This document shows, piece after piece, positions 50,662-59,515 of a stretch of DNA of 64,000 nt; position 1 is the stretch's first letter; the number at the start of each line of letters is the position of its first letter. The position numbers were made by a program, and so were the translations under genes. Under the pieces are notes generated by a model. It worked only from the letters and a program-made list of their open reading frames with translations, did not search any database and was not told the DNA's origin. Source of the stretch: Halobaculum sp. XH14 (GTDB taxonomy: Archaea > Halobacteriota > Halobacteria > Halobacteriales > Haloferacaceae); assembly GCF_032116555.1 (NCBI RefSeq), contig NZ_CP134949.1, forward strand, positions 3,038,001 to 3,102,000, given 5' to 3'.

Positions 50662-52140
50662 ATGCGCCCCGGACGGCGGCCGACCGCGACCCTGCTGGGA
50701 GTCCTCCTGAGCCTCCAGGTCGTGCTCGGACGGGCGAGGGCCCACGACCTGAGCACGTCCCGGTTCGACGCGCCGATCCCCTTCCCGCTGCTGCTGGCCG
50801 GCGCGGCCGCCACGGTGCTGGCGACGGCCGCGTTGCTCGGACGAACTGGCGGCGTGCCGACCGTGACGGAGCCGCCCCGGATTTCGCTCCCGGCCCGGCC
50901 GGTCGCCCTCGCACGGTCCGTCGCGCGCGTCGGGTTCCTCCTCGCCGTCACGCTCGCCGTGCTGGACGGGCTGTTCGGCCCCAGCGTCGCCGCCGAGAAC
51001 GCTGTCACCGTGTTCGTCTGGCCGGTCTGGCTGCGCGGGCTGGCGCTGCTCTCGGTCCTCGTCGGGTCGTCGTGGCCGACGCTGTCGCCGTGGCGGACGG
51101 CGTACGACTGGCTCCGTCGCCTCGAAGGAGACGACATCGCGGTGCTCGGGGAGTACCCGAAGCGACTCGCGCGCTGGCCGGCGACGGTCGGGTTCGTCGG
51201 CGGGGTCGGCGTGCTGGCGACGCTGACGCTCGTGCCGCAGTCGCCGCGCGCGACTGCGGGTCTCGTCGCGGGCTACGCCGCGGTCATGCTGCTCGGCGGG
51301 GTCTGTTTCGGGCCGACCTGGTTCCGCCGGGCCGACCTGCTGGCGGTGTTCTACGGACTGCTCGGCAGGGTCGCGGTGGTCGACCTGGACGGCGACCGGG
51401 AGGGTGACGGGGTCGACGGCGACGTGACGCTCGCGGCGCGCTACCCTTGGACCGGCTGTGTCCGTCCGGTCGCCGACGGCTCGCTCGTCGCGTTCGTCGT
51501 CGCCGCGGTCTACACGGTGAGCTTCGACGGGTTCACCAACACGCCGGAGTTCCAGACGCTGCTGTTCGGGACGCGCCGGGCGTTCGACATCGGCCCGGTC
51601 GCAAGCGTGCTGCTGTACGGTGCCGGGCTGGTCGGGTTCCTCCTCGTCTTCGGCGGGGTGGCCTGGCTCGTCGAACGGGTCGGCCGCGAGGCGGCACCGG
51701 GTGGCGGCGCGGAGTCGCGGACCGGCCGGGAGACGACGGACGGCGGCGTGGCCGCCGGGGGGACTGGCTCGTGGCGCGGGGCGGCGCTCGCGTTCGCACC
51801 GACGGTCGTTCCCATCGCGGCCGCCTACGAGGTGGCGCACAACTACCCGTACGTCTTCGAGAGCCTGGGCCGACTCGTGGCGCTCGCGCTCCGCGCGCTC
51901 GGCGTCCAGGTCGGTCCGCTCGAACCGCTAGCTTGGCTGCCGATCGAGGCGTTCTGGGCCTCCCAGGCGGTGCTGGTCGTGGTCGGTCACGTCGTCGCCG
52001 TCGTGGCCGCCCACGGCGTCGCAGTTCGGCGGTACGGCGAGGGGGCGCGCCGCGGGCACGCGCCGCTGTTGCTCCTGATGGTCGGCTACACCGTGCTTTC
52101 GCTGTGGATCGTTTCGCGTCCGGTGGTTTCGTTCGGGTGA
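50662..52140 (+). CDS. Large polytopic membrane protein of unknown function
   Basis: The product has 492 residues with a signal-like start (ATLLGVLLSLQVVLGRARAHDL) and about ten to eleven helices. DLSTSRFDAPIPFPLLLAGAAATVL followed by a large membrane domain resembles a family found in actinobacteria and haloarchaea, some members of which are labelled 'fenitrothion hydrolase' in databases; that name has little meaning for function. Conserved-looking spots are VWPVWLRGLALLSVLVGSSWPTLSPWR and FDGFTNTPEFQTLL. The start at 50662 gives the signal; the longer frame upstream is shadow sequence. Confidence 0.75.
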   Translation: MRPGRRPTATLLGVLLSLQVVLGRARAHDLSTSRFDAPIPFPLLLAGAAATVLATAALLGRTGGVPTVTEPPRISLPARPVALARSVARVGFLLAVTLAVLDGLFGPSVAAENAVTVFVWPVWLRGLALLSVLVGSSWPTLSPWRTAYDWLRRLEGDDIAVLGEYPKRLARWPATVGFVGGVGVLATLTLVPQSPRATAGLVAGYAAVMLLGGVCFGPTWFRRADLLAVFYGLLGRVAVVDLDGDREGDGVDGDVTLAARYPWTGCVRPVADGSLVAFVVAAVYTVSFDGFTNTPEFQTLLFGTRRAFDIGPVASVLLYGAGLVGFLLVFGGVAWLVERVGREAAPGGGAESRTGRETTDGGVAAGGTGSWRGAALAFAPTVVPIAAAYEVAHNYPYVFESLGRLVALALRALGVQVGPLEPLAWLPIEAFWASQAVLVVVGHVVAVVAAHGVAVRRYGEGARRGHAPLLLLMVGYTVLSLWIVSRPVVSFG

Positions 52141-52336
52141 GAACCCCCGCAGGTAGCCTTTTCAACGAAAACGGGACCAGATCGCCCGTGAGTTGACCAC
52201 CAGCTCGGCGGGGCTCGCGGTTGCGCGGTCCACCCCGTCGAGAACCGGCCGAACCGCCCACCGGAACACGATTCGGACCGCCCGTCAGCCCCACCCGGAG
52301 GCAACGACTATATCCCTCCCTTCCCCACGCCCGGAC

Positions 52337-52540
52337 ATGAGCGACTCCTGTGACGCCTGTGGCGACCAGGTCGGCGACCCGCTCGCCCGGAACGTCCGGC
52401 TCTCGGTCGACCGCTCGACCGTCGACGAGCAGCGGCTCTGCCCGTCCTGTTTCGCCGACTGGATCGAGCGCTACGAGGCGGAGATGACCGCCGGATCGCC
52501 GGTCAGCGTCGACGAGGACGGCGACATCATCGTCGACTGA
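52337..52540 (+). CDS. Small zinc-ribbon protein
   Basis: The product has 67 residues. Two CxxC pairs (CDACGDQ near residue 5, CPSCFADW near residue 36) form a zinc ribbon; the rest is acidic (VSVDEDGDIIVD). I have seen similar short haloarchaeal proteins with no assigned role. It lies between the membrane protein and the S9 peptidase. Confidence 0.8.
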   Translation: MSDSCDACGDQVGDPLARNVRLSVDRSTVDEQRLCPSCFADWIERYEAEMTAGSPVSVDEDGDIIVD

Positions 52541-52605
52541 AACGACACGGGAACGGCGGCCTCCGGCCGCTCCCGCGTCGTGGATTCCCCGCGGACGACG
52601 CCAGC

Positions 52606-54765
52606 CTACTCCGTCGCGTCGTCGGCCGACTCGTCCCCGTCACCTGACTCCTCCCCGGCGCTGAGTCCGTCGTCCTCGGGACGGTCCAGCGCCCGCTCGG
52701 CGTCGTGGTGCTCCGAGTAGCCGTCGAACCAGCGCGCGATGCGCTCGATCCGGTCGACGACGTGGGCCGGTTCGCCCGACCGCGACAGCTCGTGGCCCTC
52801 GCGCGGGTACCTGACCAGCCGCGTCTCCGTCCCCTGCTTGCGGAGGATGCGGTGGAACAGGTCAGCCGTGTTCGCGGGCGTCCGGAAGTCCTGATCGGAG
52901 TGGAGCACGAGCGTCGGCGTGTCCACCTCGTGGGCGTGTGCGACCGGCGACTGCTCCCAGAGGAACTCGGGCTCCTCCCAGGGCGTCGTGTCGTAGTCGC
53001 CCTCGACCAGCTTGTACGCGCCGTCGGTCGAGCCGTAGAACCCGGTGAAGTCGTAGACGCCGCGCTGGGAGACGGCCGCGCGGAAGTAGTCCGTCCGCCC
53101 GACCGTCCAGGAGGTCATGTAGCCGCCGAAGGAGCCGCCCGTGAGGAAGACGCTGTCCTCGTCGACGTAGTCGCGTCCGGCCACCGCCTCGACGCCGGCC
53201 ATGACGTCGGTCAGCGTGACGTTCCCCCAGTCGCGCTCGATGGCGCTCATGTACTCCTCGCCGAAGCCGGTCGAGCCGCGGGGGTTCGACCAGAAGACGA
53301 CGTAGCCGCGCGCGGCCAGCGTCTGGAACTCGTGCCACATCGTCCCCGACGTCGTCCACATCGCGTGGGGCCCGCCGTGGACCTCCGCGACCATCGGATA
53401 CGTCTCGTCCGGTTTCGCGGACTCTGTCCGCTCCTCCGAGGCGCTTCGCGCCTCGCTGAACTCCGGCGGGGTGAGCACCCACCCCTCGACGGGGCCCTGC
53501 TCGGACTCGAACTCGATGGGTTCGGGTTCGGGCACCGCGACGTCGTCGAGATAGTCGGCGTTCAGGCTGGAGAGCCGGCGCTCCTCGGATCCGTCGGCTC
53601 CGGCGGCCGTACCGCCTCCGTCCCGCCCGGGGACGAGGACGAACAGGTCCCCGGGGTGGTCCCACTCGGACTTCGTGATGGCCACCACGCCCTCGCCGAC
53701 GTGTGCGCCGTTGACCGAGCCGCCGCGGTACTCGCGTTCGGGCGGTTCGCTCGCGTCGCCTGGGGCCGACCAGAGCGCCGTCGCGCCCTCGTCGGGCGTC
53801 GAGAAGTACACCCGCTCCCCGTCGGGGCCCCACTGCGGGGCGGCCTCGTAGCCGAGCCCTCGATCGATGCCGGCGGTGACGTCCACGGCCTCGTCCGTCG
53901 AGCGGTCGTACACGTGCAGGTCGGTCGGCTTGATGGACGCCTGCTCGGGATCGGTGTGCAGGCAGGCGACGCGGTCGCCGCTCGCGGAAAGCGCCATCCC
54001 GAAGCCGGTCGTCTCGTGGACCCGTTCGGCTTCGCCGGCGCCTCCCGCGGCCGCATCGTGTGCGTAGATGCTGAACCGGTAGTTGTCGTCCGGATCCTCG
54101 CCCAGATCCTTCGCCGCGTAGAACAGCGTCGTCTCGTTGCCCCACGTCGGCGCGGCGTGGTCCACGTCGCCGTCGGTGAACCGTTCGATCCCGTCCCCGT
54201 CCGACCCGTCCGTGGCGGCATCGACGTCGAGCACGTACACGTGCGAGCGCTTCCCGTCGAAGTACTGCCGTCCCGAGCGGAACACCGTCCGGTCGATGAC
54301 GCGCGGGTCCGGCTCGTCCGCTTCGTACTCCTCGGGGACCGCGAAGTCGCGTCCCTCCTCGCGGTCGTCGGCGGTGACCGACTGGACGAACGCGATCCGG
54401 CTCCCGTCGGGGCTCCACTCGATGCTCGAGACGCCACCCACGACGTCGGTCACCCGCTCGGCCTCGCCGCCGTCGAGCGGGAGCACCCAGAGCTGCTGGG
54501 TGTCGTCGTCCTTGCCGCGCGTGGAGGTGAACGCGAGGCGGTCGCCCGAGGGGGAGAACCGCGGTTCGGCGTCGCTCCCCTCGGCCAGGGTGAGCCGTCG
54601 CGGCTCCGCACTGCCGTCGGTCGGCGCGACGTACACCGTCGCCTCGTACTCGTCGTCCCCGTCGGGGACGGTCCGCACGAAGGCGACCCGGTCGCCGTCC
54701 GGCGCGACCCGGGGGTCGCTCGGCTTGGCGACCTCGTGGTAGTCGCTCGCCTGAATTCGGTCCAT
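52606..54765 (-). CDS. S9-family peptidase (acylaminoacyl-peptidase / prolyl-oligopeptidase type)
   Basis: The product has 719 residues. The N-terminal beta-propeller with WD40-like Tolb/PD40 blades (ASDYHEVAKPSDPRVAPDGDRVAFVRT; EPRFSPSGDRLAFTST; IEWSPDGSRIAF) covers about 1-400. The C-terminal alpha/beta hydrolase has GGSFGGYMTSW with Ser545, HSDQDFRTP (Asp) and REGHELSRSG (His). No signal peptide, so cytoplasmic. It removes residues from acylated or short peptides. The start at 54765 (MDRIQASDYHEV) is conserved-looking; upstream codons were rejected. C-terminus ends in an acidic tail. Confidence 0.93.
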   Translation of the reverse strand: MDRIQASDYHEVAKPSDPRVAPDGDRVAFVRTVPDGDDEYEATVYVAPTDGSAEPRRLTLAEGSDAEPRFSPSGDRLAFTSTRGKDDDTQQLWVLPLDGGEAERVTDVVGGVSSIEWSPDGSRIAFVQSVTADDREEGRDFAVPEEYEADEPDPRVIDRTVFRSGRQYFDGKRSHVYVLDVDAATDGSDGDGIERFTDGDVDHAAPTWGNETTLFYAAKDLGEDPDDNYRFSIYAHDAAAGGAGEAERVHETTGFGMALSASGDRVACLHTDPEQASIKPTDLHVYDRSTDEAVDVTAGIDRGLGYEAAPQWGPDGERVYFSTPDEGATALWSAPGDASEPPEREYRGGSVNGAHVGEGVVAITKSEWDHPGDLFVLVPGRDGGGTAAGADGSEERRLSSLNADYLDDVAVPEPEPIEFESEQGPVEGWVLTPPEFSEARSASEERTESAKPDETYPMVAEVHGGPHAMWTTSGTMWHEFQTLAARGYVVFWSNPRGSTGFGEEYMSAIERDWGNVTLTDVMAGVEAVAGRDYVDEDSVFLTGGSFGGYMTSWTVGRTDYFRAAVSQRGVYDFTGFYGSTDGAYKLVEGDYDTTPWEEPEFLWEQSPVAHAHEVDTPTLVLHSDQDFRTPANTADLFHRILRKQGTETRLVRYPREGHELSRSGEPAHVVDRIERIARWFDGYSEHHDAERALDRPEDDGLSAGEESGDGDESADDATE

Positions 54766-54858
54766 ACCGCGGGCCTCGGAGTCGGGTCGGAAAACCGTTC
54801 GGAACCCGGAAGCGCGCGGCACGAGCGTGGACGCGAGCACGCCCGTTTGCGGTGGTCG

Positions 54859-56052
54859 CTACCGGAACCGCGCCGGGTCGAACGCCGACGGGTCGGTGCC
54901 GGGCTCGACGCCCCGAGCCAGGTCCGCGACGACCGTCCCGCTGTACGGGCCGAGCGTGAGCCCCGTGGGGCCGTGACCGGTCGCGAGGTACGCGCCCTCG
55001 ACGTCGGGCACCGGACCGATGATCGGGAGCCCGTCCCGCGAGACGGGACGGAGCCCGACCCTGGTCTCGACCGGCTCCGCGTCGGCGAGCCCCGCCGCAA
55101 CCCGGAGCGCCTCGCCGTAGACGTCGTGCAGTCCGGCGAGCGTGGCCCGCGGGGCGAAGCCGGTGTCGTCCTCGCGGGTCGCCCCGACGGCGACGCGGCC
55201 GTCCGGCCAGGGGACCAGGTACTTGTGCCGGAACGGGCTGACGATGGGCCAGTCGGCCGTGTCGGCGCCCACCTCGGCGGCGGTACCGTGGCCGCCTCGG
55301 GCGTCGACGTCCAGATGAACGATCTGGCCGCGCTGGGGTTCGACCGGAATCTCGAGGCCCAGCGCGTCCGCGAACGCGCCGGACCACGCGCCGCCGGCGA
55401 CGATCACCGCGTCGAACTCGCGGAACTCGCCGTCGGCGACGACGCCGGTGACCGCGGGGTCGGATTCGGCGGGCGCGTCGTCGGTGCGGACGTCGGTCAC
55501 GTTCGCCGCCTCGACCGAGAGGCCGTGCGTTTCGCCGGCCTCGCGGAGCGCGGCGGCGAAGGTTCGGCCGTCGACCCTCGCCTGATCGCGGTACACCATC
55601 GCGCGCTCGGCGTCCGAGAGCGGCGGGAACAGGTCGCGTGCGTCCTCGATCGGGATCTCCTCGAACGAGTCGGGCGCGGGCGTGCCGTACTCCTCGGCCC
55701 GTCGTTCGGTCCGTCGCCTGGCGGTCTCGAACGGCTCCACCTCGTCCTCGTCGACGGCGACGCTGAGCAGGTCACACGAGCCGTAGCCGTGATCGGTGAC
55801 GCCGTCGGCCTCAAGGCTGGCGACGAGGTCGGGGTAGTGTGCGGCCGCCTCGACGGCGAAGGCGAACCACGGCTCGGAGTCGGTTCGGCTGCTCGTCGCC
55901 GGCGCGACGATGCCCGCCCCGGCGTCGGTGGCTCTGCCCTCGTCGCGGCGGTCGAACAGGGTCGTCTCGACGCCCTCGCGTGCGAGGCGGTACGCGGCGG
56001 CCGAGCCGACGATGCCGCCGCCCACGACGGCGACGGAGTCGGGTTCGTTCAT
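54859..56052 (-). CDS. FAD-dependent oxidoreductase of the glycine/D-amino-acid oxidase (DAO) family
   Basis: The product has 397 residues. FAD binding GGGIVGSAAAYRLAREGVETTLFD at the N-terminus, ATDAGAGIVAPATSS, a long substrate-domain insertion and the late TRVGLRPVSRDGLPIIGPVPDVEGAYLATGHGPTGLTLGPYSG, which is the DadA/glycine-oxidase signature. It should oxidise an amino acid or amine in the cytoplasm; electron acceptor unknown. It lies 93 nt from the peptidase gene on the same strand, so amino acids released by that enzyme could be its substrates (inference). Confidence 0.9.
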   Translation of the reverse strand: MNEPDSVAVVGGGIVGSAAAYRLAREGVETTLFDRRDEGRATDAGAGIVAPATSSRTDSEPWFAFAVEAAAHYPDLVASLEADGVTDHGYGSCDLLSVAVDEDEVEPFETARRRTERRAEEYGTPAPDSFEEIPIEDARDLFPPLSDAERAMVYRDQARVDGRTFAAALREAGETHGLSVEAANVTDVRTDDAPAESDPAVTGVVADGEFREFDAVIVAGGAWSGAFADALGLEIPVEPQRGQIVHLDVDARGGHGTAAEVGADTADWPIVSPFRHKYLVPWPDGRVAVGATREDDTGFAPRATLAGLHDVYGEALRVAAGLADAEPVETRVGLRPVSRDGLPIIGPVPDVEGAYLATGHGPTGLTLGPYSGTVVADLARGVEPGTDPSAFDPARFR

Positions 56053-56168
56053 GCGTGGTGGTGTCGGCCGAGCCCCCTGAAGCTACGTGCCGGAGCGGAG
56101 GCTGCCGGTTCCGGTCGGGACGGGGTCGACGGTTCCGGGCCGGGGTTCGGGCGTCACTGGGTCCCGGG

Positions 56169-56792
56169 TCACTCGATGTCGACGCGGCCGGACGTCGCCG
56201 AGCGCAGGCGGTCGCGGAGGTCGCCCGCGTCCTCGACGGCCACCCTGGCCGCGAACGTGACCTCGGCGTCGTAGTCGGCGTCGAACTCGACGCCCTCGCT
56301 CTCCAGAATCCCGCGGACCGTCCCCGAGTCGTCGTACTCCGCGGTGAGGACGACCCGCTCGTGGGGGACCTCCTCGACGACGCCGGCGGCGTCGAGCCCC
56401 TCCTTCACGGCGCTGGAGTAGGCGCGAGCCAGGCCGCCGACGCCGAGGTTCGTTCCGCCGTAGTAGCGCGTCACGACCGCGGCGACGCGTTCGACGTCCC
56501 CCTGCTGGAGGACGTTCAGCGCGGGTTTGCCGGCCGAGCCGGTCGGCTCGCCGTCGTCGCTCGAGTACTCGCGGAGCATGACCTCGCCGGGCGACCGGGC
56601 CGTGCCGTCGCCGGCGGGAACCCGGTACGCCGGGACGTTGTGGGTGGCGTCGTCGTACTCGTCCGCGACCGCCTCCACGAACGCCTCGGCCGCCGCGACG
56701 GTGTCGGCGGGGGCGACGTGGCCGACGAACCGCGAGCCGCGCACCTCGAACTCGGCGGCTGCGCGGCCGGAGACGGTCAGGTACGGCTCCAT
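56169..56792 (-). CDS. IMPACT-family (YigZ) protein
   Basis: The product has 207 residues. The family core is clear: EFEVRGSRFVGHVAPADTVAAAEAFVEAVADEYDDATHNVPAYRV, SSDDGEPTGSAGKPALNVLQQGDVERVAAVVTRYYGGTNLGVGGLARAYSSAVKEGLDAAG, then a C-terminal domain (VVLTAEYDDSGTVRGILESEGVEFDADY). IMPACT/YigZ proteins bind nucleotide or regulate translation stress; function in archaea unknown. Confidence 0.92.
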   Translation of the reverse strand: MEPYLTVSGRAAAEFEVRGSRFVGHVAPADTVAAAEAFVEAVADEYDDATHNVPAYRVPAGDGTARSPGEVMLREYSSDDGEPTGSAGKPALNVLQQGDVERVAAVVTRYYGGTNLGVGGLARAYSSAVKEGLDAAGVVEEVPHERVVLTAEYDDSGTVRGILESEGVEFDADYDAEVTFAARVAVEDAGDLRDRLRSATSGRVDIE

Positions 56793-56822
56793 ACCTCGAC
56801 TCAGTGACGCGGGGCCAAAGGG

Positions 56823-57335
56823 TTACTCGTCCGCGCGCTCGCCGGCCGTCGTTCCCGCGGTGCCGTCCACAGCCCCGTCCGCGGCCCCGCGGGACTCGGG
56901 CAGTTCCGGGTCGCCGACGAACAGCGCGAGAAACAGCAGCGCGCCGCCGATCTGGACCACGTATGCCACCAGCGCAATCGGGTCGGTTGCGAGGTGTGCC
57001 GCGATCTCGCCGACCGGGTTCGTTACGTCGTGGCTCGGCACGAGGCCGCCGTGGTCGGTGAGGTGCCACCAGGCGTAGCCCGCGGTGTAGGCGAGGAGCA
57101 CGCCGGCCGAGAGCGAGTAGATGCGGCGGTGTCGCGCCCCGCGGACGATCGCGGTCGCCAGCCCCAGCAGGAGCAGCGCCGAGGGGACGAACAGGTAGCC
57201 CCGCGGGTCCGCGAACGACGCGAGCGGCAGGTACACCAGCAGCTTCGGCAGCCCTTCGAGGAGGTGGATGGCGGCGCTCACGACCGCGGCCTGCACCGCG
57301 AGCAGTCGGAGGAGGGTCGCCGTGCGGTCGTCCAT
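56823..57335 (-). CDS. Five-helix membrane protein of unknown function
   Basis: The product has 170 residues with helices near 10-28, 40-60 (FVPSALLLLGLATAIVRG), 70-90 (AGVLLAYTAGYAWWHL) and 120-145 (IALVAYVVQIGGALLFLALFV). A conserved-looking His sits in helix 1 (VSAAIHLLEG) and in WWHLTDHGG, a pattern that could bind heme or metal, but this is speculation. The tail is acidic/Ala-rich. Frame and codon bias are haloarchaeal. Confidence 0.75.
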   Translation of the reverse strand: MDDRTATLLRLLAVQAAVVSAAIHLLEGLPKLLVYLPLASFADPRGYLFVPSALLLLGLATAIVRGARHRRIYSLSAGVLLAYTAGYAWWHLTDHGGLVPSHDVTNPVGEIAAHLATDPIALVAYVVQIGGALLFLALFVGDPELPESRGAADGAVDGTAGTTAGERADE

Positions 57336-57458
57336 GACGGGGAGTCGGGTACGGTGGGCGAAGAGAGCGTCGGTTCGCCGGGCGCGTTCGACGTACGCAC
57401 CACTGCGGGGTCGACGGTGTGTGAAGCGTGCGTGGAGTCACGCGGAGGCGACCACGAC

Positions 57459-57515
57459 GCGACGGGCCCGAACCGGCGACGCGACGGGCCCGAACCGGCG
57501 ACGCGGCGGGTCCGA
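57459..57515. repeat. 22-bp tandem repeat, 2.5 copies
   Basis: Two perfect adjacent 22-bp units (57459-57480 and 57481-57502; GCGACGGGCCCGAACC at their start) and a partial third with two mismatches. Lies in the gap between the membrane protein and the Tat-secreted protein. No known protein binding. Confidence 0.6.
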
Positions 57516-57562
57516 AAAATGGGACGCTGCGATGGTGCCGTGAGCCGAAACGCTGCGACGCC

Positions 57563-58192
57563 TCAGTTTCCGCCGGGCGTGTCGGTTCCGCCGGGGGTGC
57601 CGGTCGCGGTGCCGTTTCCGGTTCCGTTCCCGGTCCCGTCGCCGCCGGCGGTTCCGTCCTCCTCCCACCAGTCGTCGGTATCGAGGATCGCGTCCTCCTC
57701 GTCCTCGGCGACCGGGCTGACGTCGACGGTGATGAGCTGTTCGTTGTCCCCGAACGGTGCCCACTCCCGGTTCATCTCGAACACCTGCGGCTGGTTCGGA
57801 TCGTCGTCCGCGTCGACGACGAACCCGAACTCGTCGTCGTACTCGCCGATCTCCGCCTCCTCGACCACGAACAGCGGGACCGTCTCGCCGGTGTTCAACC
57901 ACCTGATCATCCGGGTGTCGTAGTCCGAGAAGTAGCTGTCCCGGACGTCGCCGTAGTTGGGGGTCCACTCCACGACGTCGGAGACGAAGGTGAACCGGGC
58001 GGCTGGCCGGAAGTTGCTGACGAAGATCAGCGCCTGCCAGCCCTCGGTGAGCACGCCGTCGTCGCCCTCCTGTGCGCTCGCCGCGCCCGAGGCGACGGCG
58101 CCCATCCCCGCGGTCGCCACCGCGCTCTTTTTGACGAACGACCGACGCGACTCGTCACCGATCAGCCGATCTACCGGGTTTTCCTCGGTCAT
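57563..58192 (-). CDS. Tat-secreted protein of unknown function
   Basis: The product has 209 residues. Twin-arginine signal SRRSFVKKSAVATAGMGAVASGAASA with a signal-peptidase I type site (no lipobox), so released or loosely bound. The mature domain (about 43-170) holds ALIFVSNFRPAARFTFVSDVVEW, SYFSDYDTRMIRWLNTGETVPLFVVE and QVFEMNREWAPFGDNEQLITVDV. It ends with a Gly/Thr/Asn low-complexity tail (GNGTGNGTATGTPGGTDTP) that may be glycosylated. Similar haloarchaeal secreted proteins are known only as hypothetical. Confidence 0.8.
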   Translation of the reverse strand: MTEENPVDRLIGDESRRSFVKKSAVATAGMGAVASGAASAQEGDDGVLTEGWQALIFVSNFRPAARFTFVSDVVEWTPNYGDVRDSYFSDYDTRMIRWLNTGETVPLFVVEEAEIGEYDDEFGFVVDADDDPNQPQVFEMNREWAPFGDNEQLITVDVSPVAEDEEDAILDTDDWWEEDGTAGGDGTGNGTGNGTATGTPGGTDTPGGN

Positions 58193-58640
58193 AGTAGTCC
58201 CTCCCGGGAGAGGACGGGACGGCCTCCGCGGGGAAAAGCGGAGAGATAGTTAACACGCCGCTGGCACGGGTTACTTCGAGTACGCTCGGCTTCAGCGGCA
58301 CGGCCCCGGGGTGCACGGACCCCGGTTGCACCGCTCTAACGTTCCGGTAAGGAGGGCTGACGTCGTGTTCGACTCCGGTTCGTGCGCGGTTCGGCCGGCC
58401 GTGACGACTCGCGGACCGGCGGTGAAATCCGGGATTCCGGCGAAGCGGGAGCCACAGGGTCCGTTCACGGCCGCCTCTGCGAGCGGTCGAGACTGCCCGG
58501 CACGTCGACCACGCGTCCGGCGCGCGGCGACCGTCCTCCGCGGCGAGCGGTCCTCCCCCGTTCGCCCGAGCGGACCGGCGCGGCGACCGTCCGGCTCCGG
58601 CGTCGTGGGCCACGTCCCGCCGCAGGTCCGTCCCCCCGAG
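58193..58640. other. Non-coding stretch with weak promoter content
   Basis: No convincing coding frame. The leftward secreted-protein promoter may be the GTTAACTATC near 58240-58250, which is far from its start, so a leader of about 50 nt would be needed. Nothing else recognised. Confidence 0.45.
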
Positions 58641-59141
58641 TCAGAACTCCACGCTCCGCACGTACGGCAGTTCCCGGATCTCGACGAGCAGGTCGCCCGG
58701 GACCTCCGCGTCGGTGATGACGTACAGCTTCGGGTCGTCGGCGAACTCCGGGTCGTCCGAGAGCACCTGCCGGAGCGAGATGCCCGTCTCCGCGAGCATC
58801 GTGGTGATGTCGGCGACGATGCCCGAGGCGTCGGGGTCGCCGACCTCGACGGTGAGCACCGTCAGGTCCAGCACCGGCGCGAGGTCCATCAGGCTCGGGA
58901 CCGCGGTGATGTTGCCGAAGATGCGCCGGAGCTCCTCGTCCTCGAGGATGGCGGTCGTCGTCGCGTCCACGACCCGGCGGTCGACGTCGGCCTCGCGGGC
59001 GATGCCGGTGTCGGCGATCTCGATGCCGCCCGAGACGACCCGGCCCTCGTCGTTCACGGAGAAGCCCCGCTCGAGCAGCAGCCGGATGACCGCCTGCTGA
59101 CCCGGCGATCCCTCGAACTTCCCCATGATCTCGTCGAACAT
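58641..59141 (-). CDS. ACT-domain (amino-acid-binding) regulatory protein
   Basis: The product has 166 residues. The first half is a winged-helix-like part (MFDEIMGKFEGSPGQQAVIRLLLERGFSVNDEGRVVSGGIEIADTGIAREADVDRRVVDATTTAILED); the second is an ACT domain (TVLTVEVGDPDASGIVADITTMLAETGISLRQVLSDDPEF, DAEVPGDLLVEIRELPYVRSVEF). HTH plus ACT suggests an amino-acid-responsive regulator; histidine genes are close by, so it could control them (inference). The start at 59141 is preceded by a TATA-like GATTATG about 30 nt upstream. Confidence 0.88.
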   Translation of the reverse strand: MFDEIMGKFEGSPGQQAVIRLLLERGFSVNDEGRVVSGGIEIADTGIAREADVDRRVVDATTTAILEDEELRRIFGNITAVPSLMDLAPVLDLTVLTVEVGDPDASGIVADITTMLAETGISLRQVLSDDPEFADDPKLYVITDAEVPGDLLVEIRELPYVRSVEF

Positions 59142-59515
59142 CGCTCGTTCGTGGTGGCGGCCGCGGCGGACATAATCGTTCGGTGTTGACGAGTCGTGGT
59201 CGTTCGGTGTTGACGAGTCGTGGCGGGCTGGTGAAGTGCGGGCTGGTCGGTCCTCCCGCTCGAACGCGGCCGTCGTCGACTTCCGTGTCGGTTCCCGCGT
59301 TGATTCCGCCGTCGATTTGATCGCTTCGAGAGCCCCCGCAGCGCTCGACTCGGTGCGGCCGTTCACGGGAGCCAAGCCCTCGTGACCGCCGCGCGCCGGG
59401 TGGACCGGTCTGGCGAACGCGACGGCGCCGACGGACCGATACGAAAGATTTGCAACAGGTCTCGCAGGCGACGGACGACGGAAGAGCCAAAGCCCCTCCG
59501 TCCGACGCCCCTCCC
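59142..59515. other. Divergent intergenic region with 24-bp tandem repeat
   Basis: Holds the promoter of the ACT gene (GATTATG on the minus strand at about 59171-59177), a two-copy tandem repeat, and on the right the upstream region of the zinc-ribbon gene at 59516. No coding frame is convincing. Confidence 0.5.
59176..59223. repeat. 24-bp perfect direct repeat, two copies
   Basis: Units 59176-59199 and 59200-59223 are identical, containing CGGTGTTGACGAGTCG. They abut the promoter of the ACT-domain gene, so they could be paired binding sites; a chance duplication is also possible. Confidence 0.6.

Noticed and set aside
57459-57515. Short tandem repeat considered as replication origin or CRISPR
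   Set aside because: Only 2.5 copies, no AT-rich unwinding region, no orc1/cdc6 gene nearby and no cas genes.
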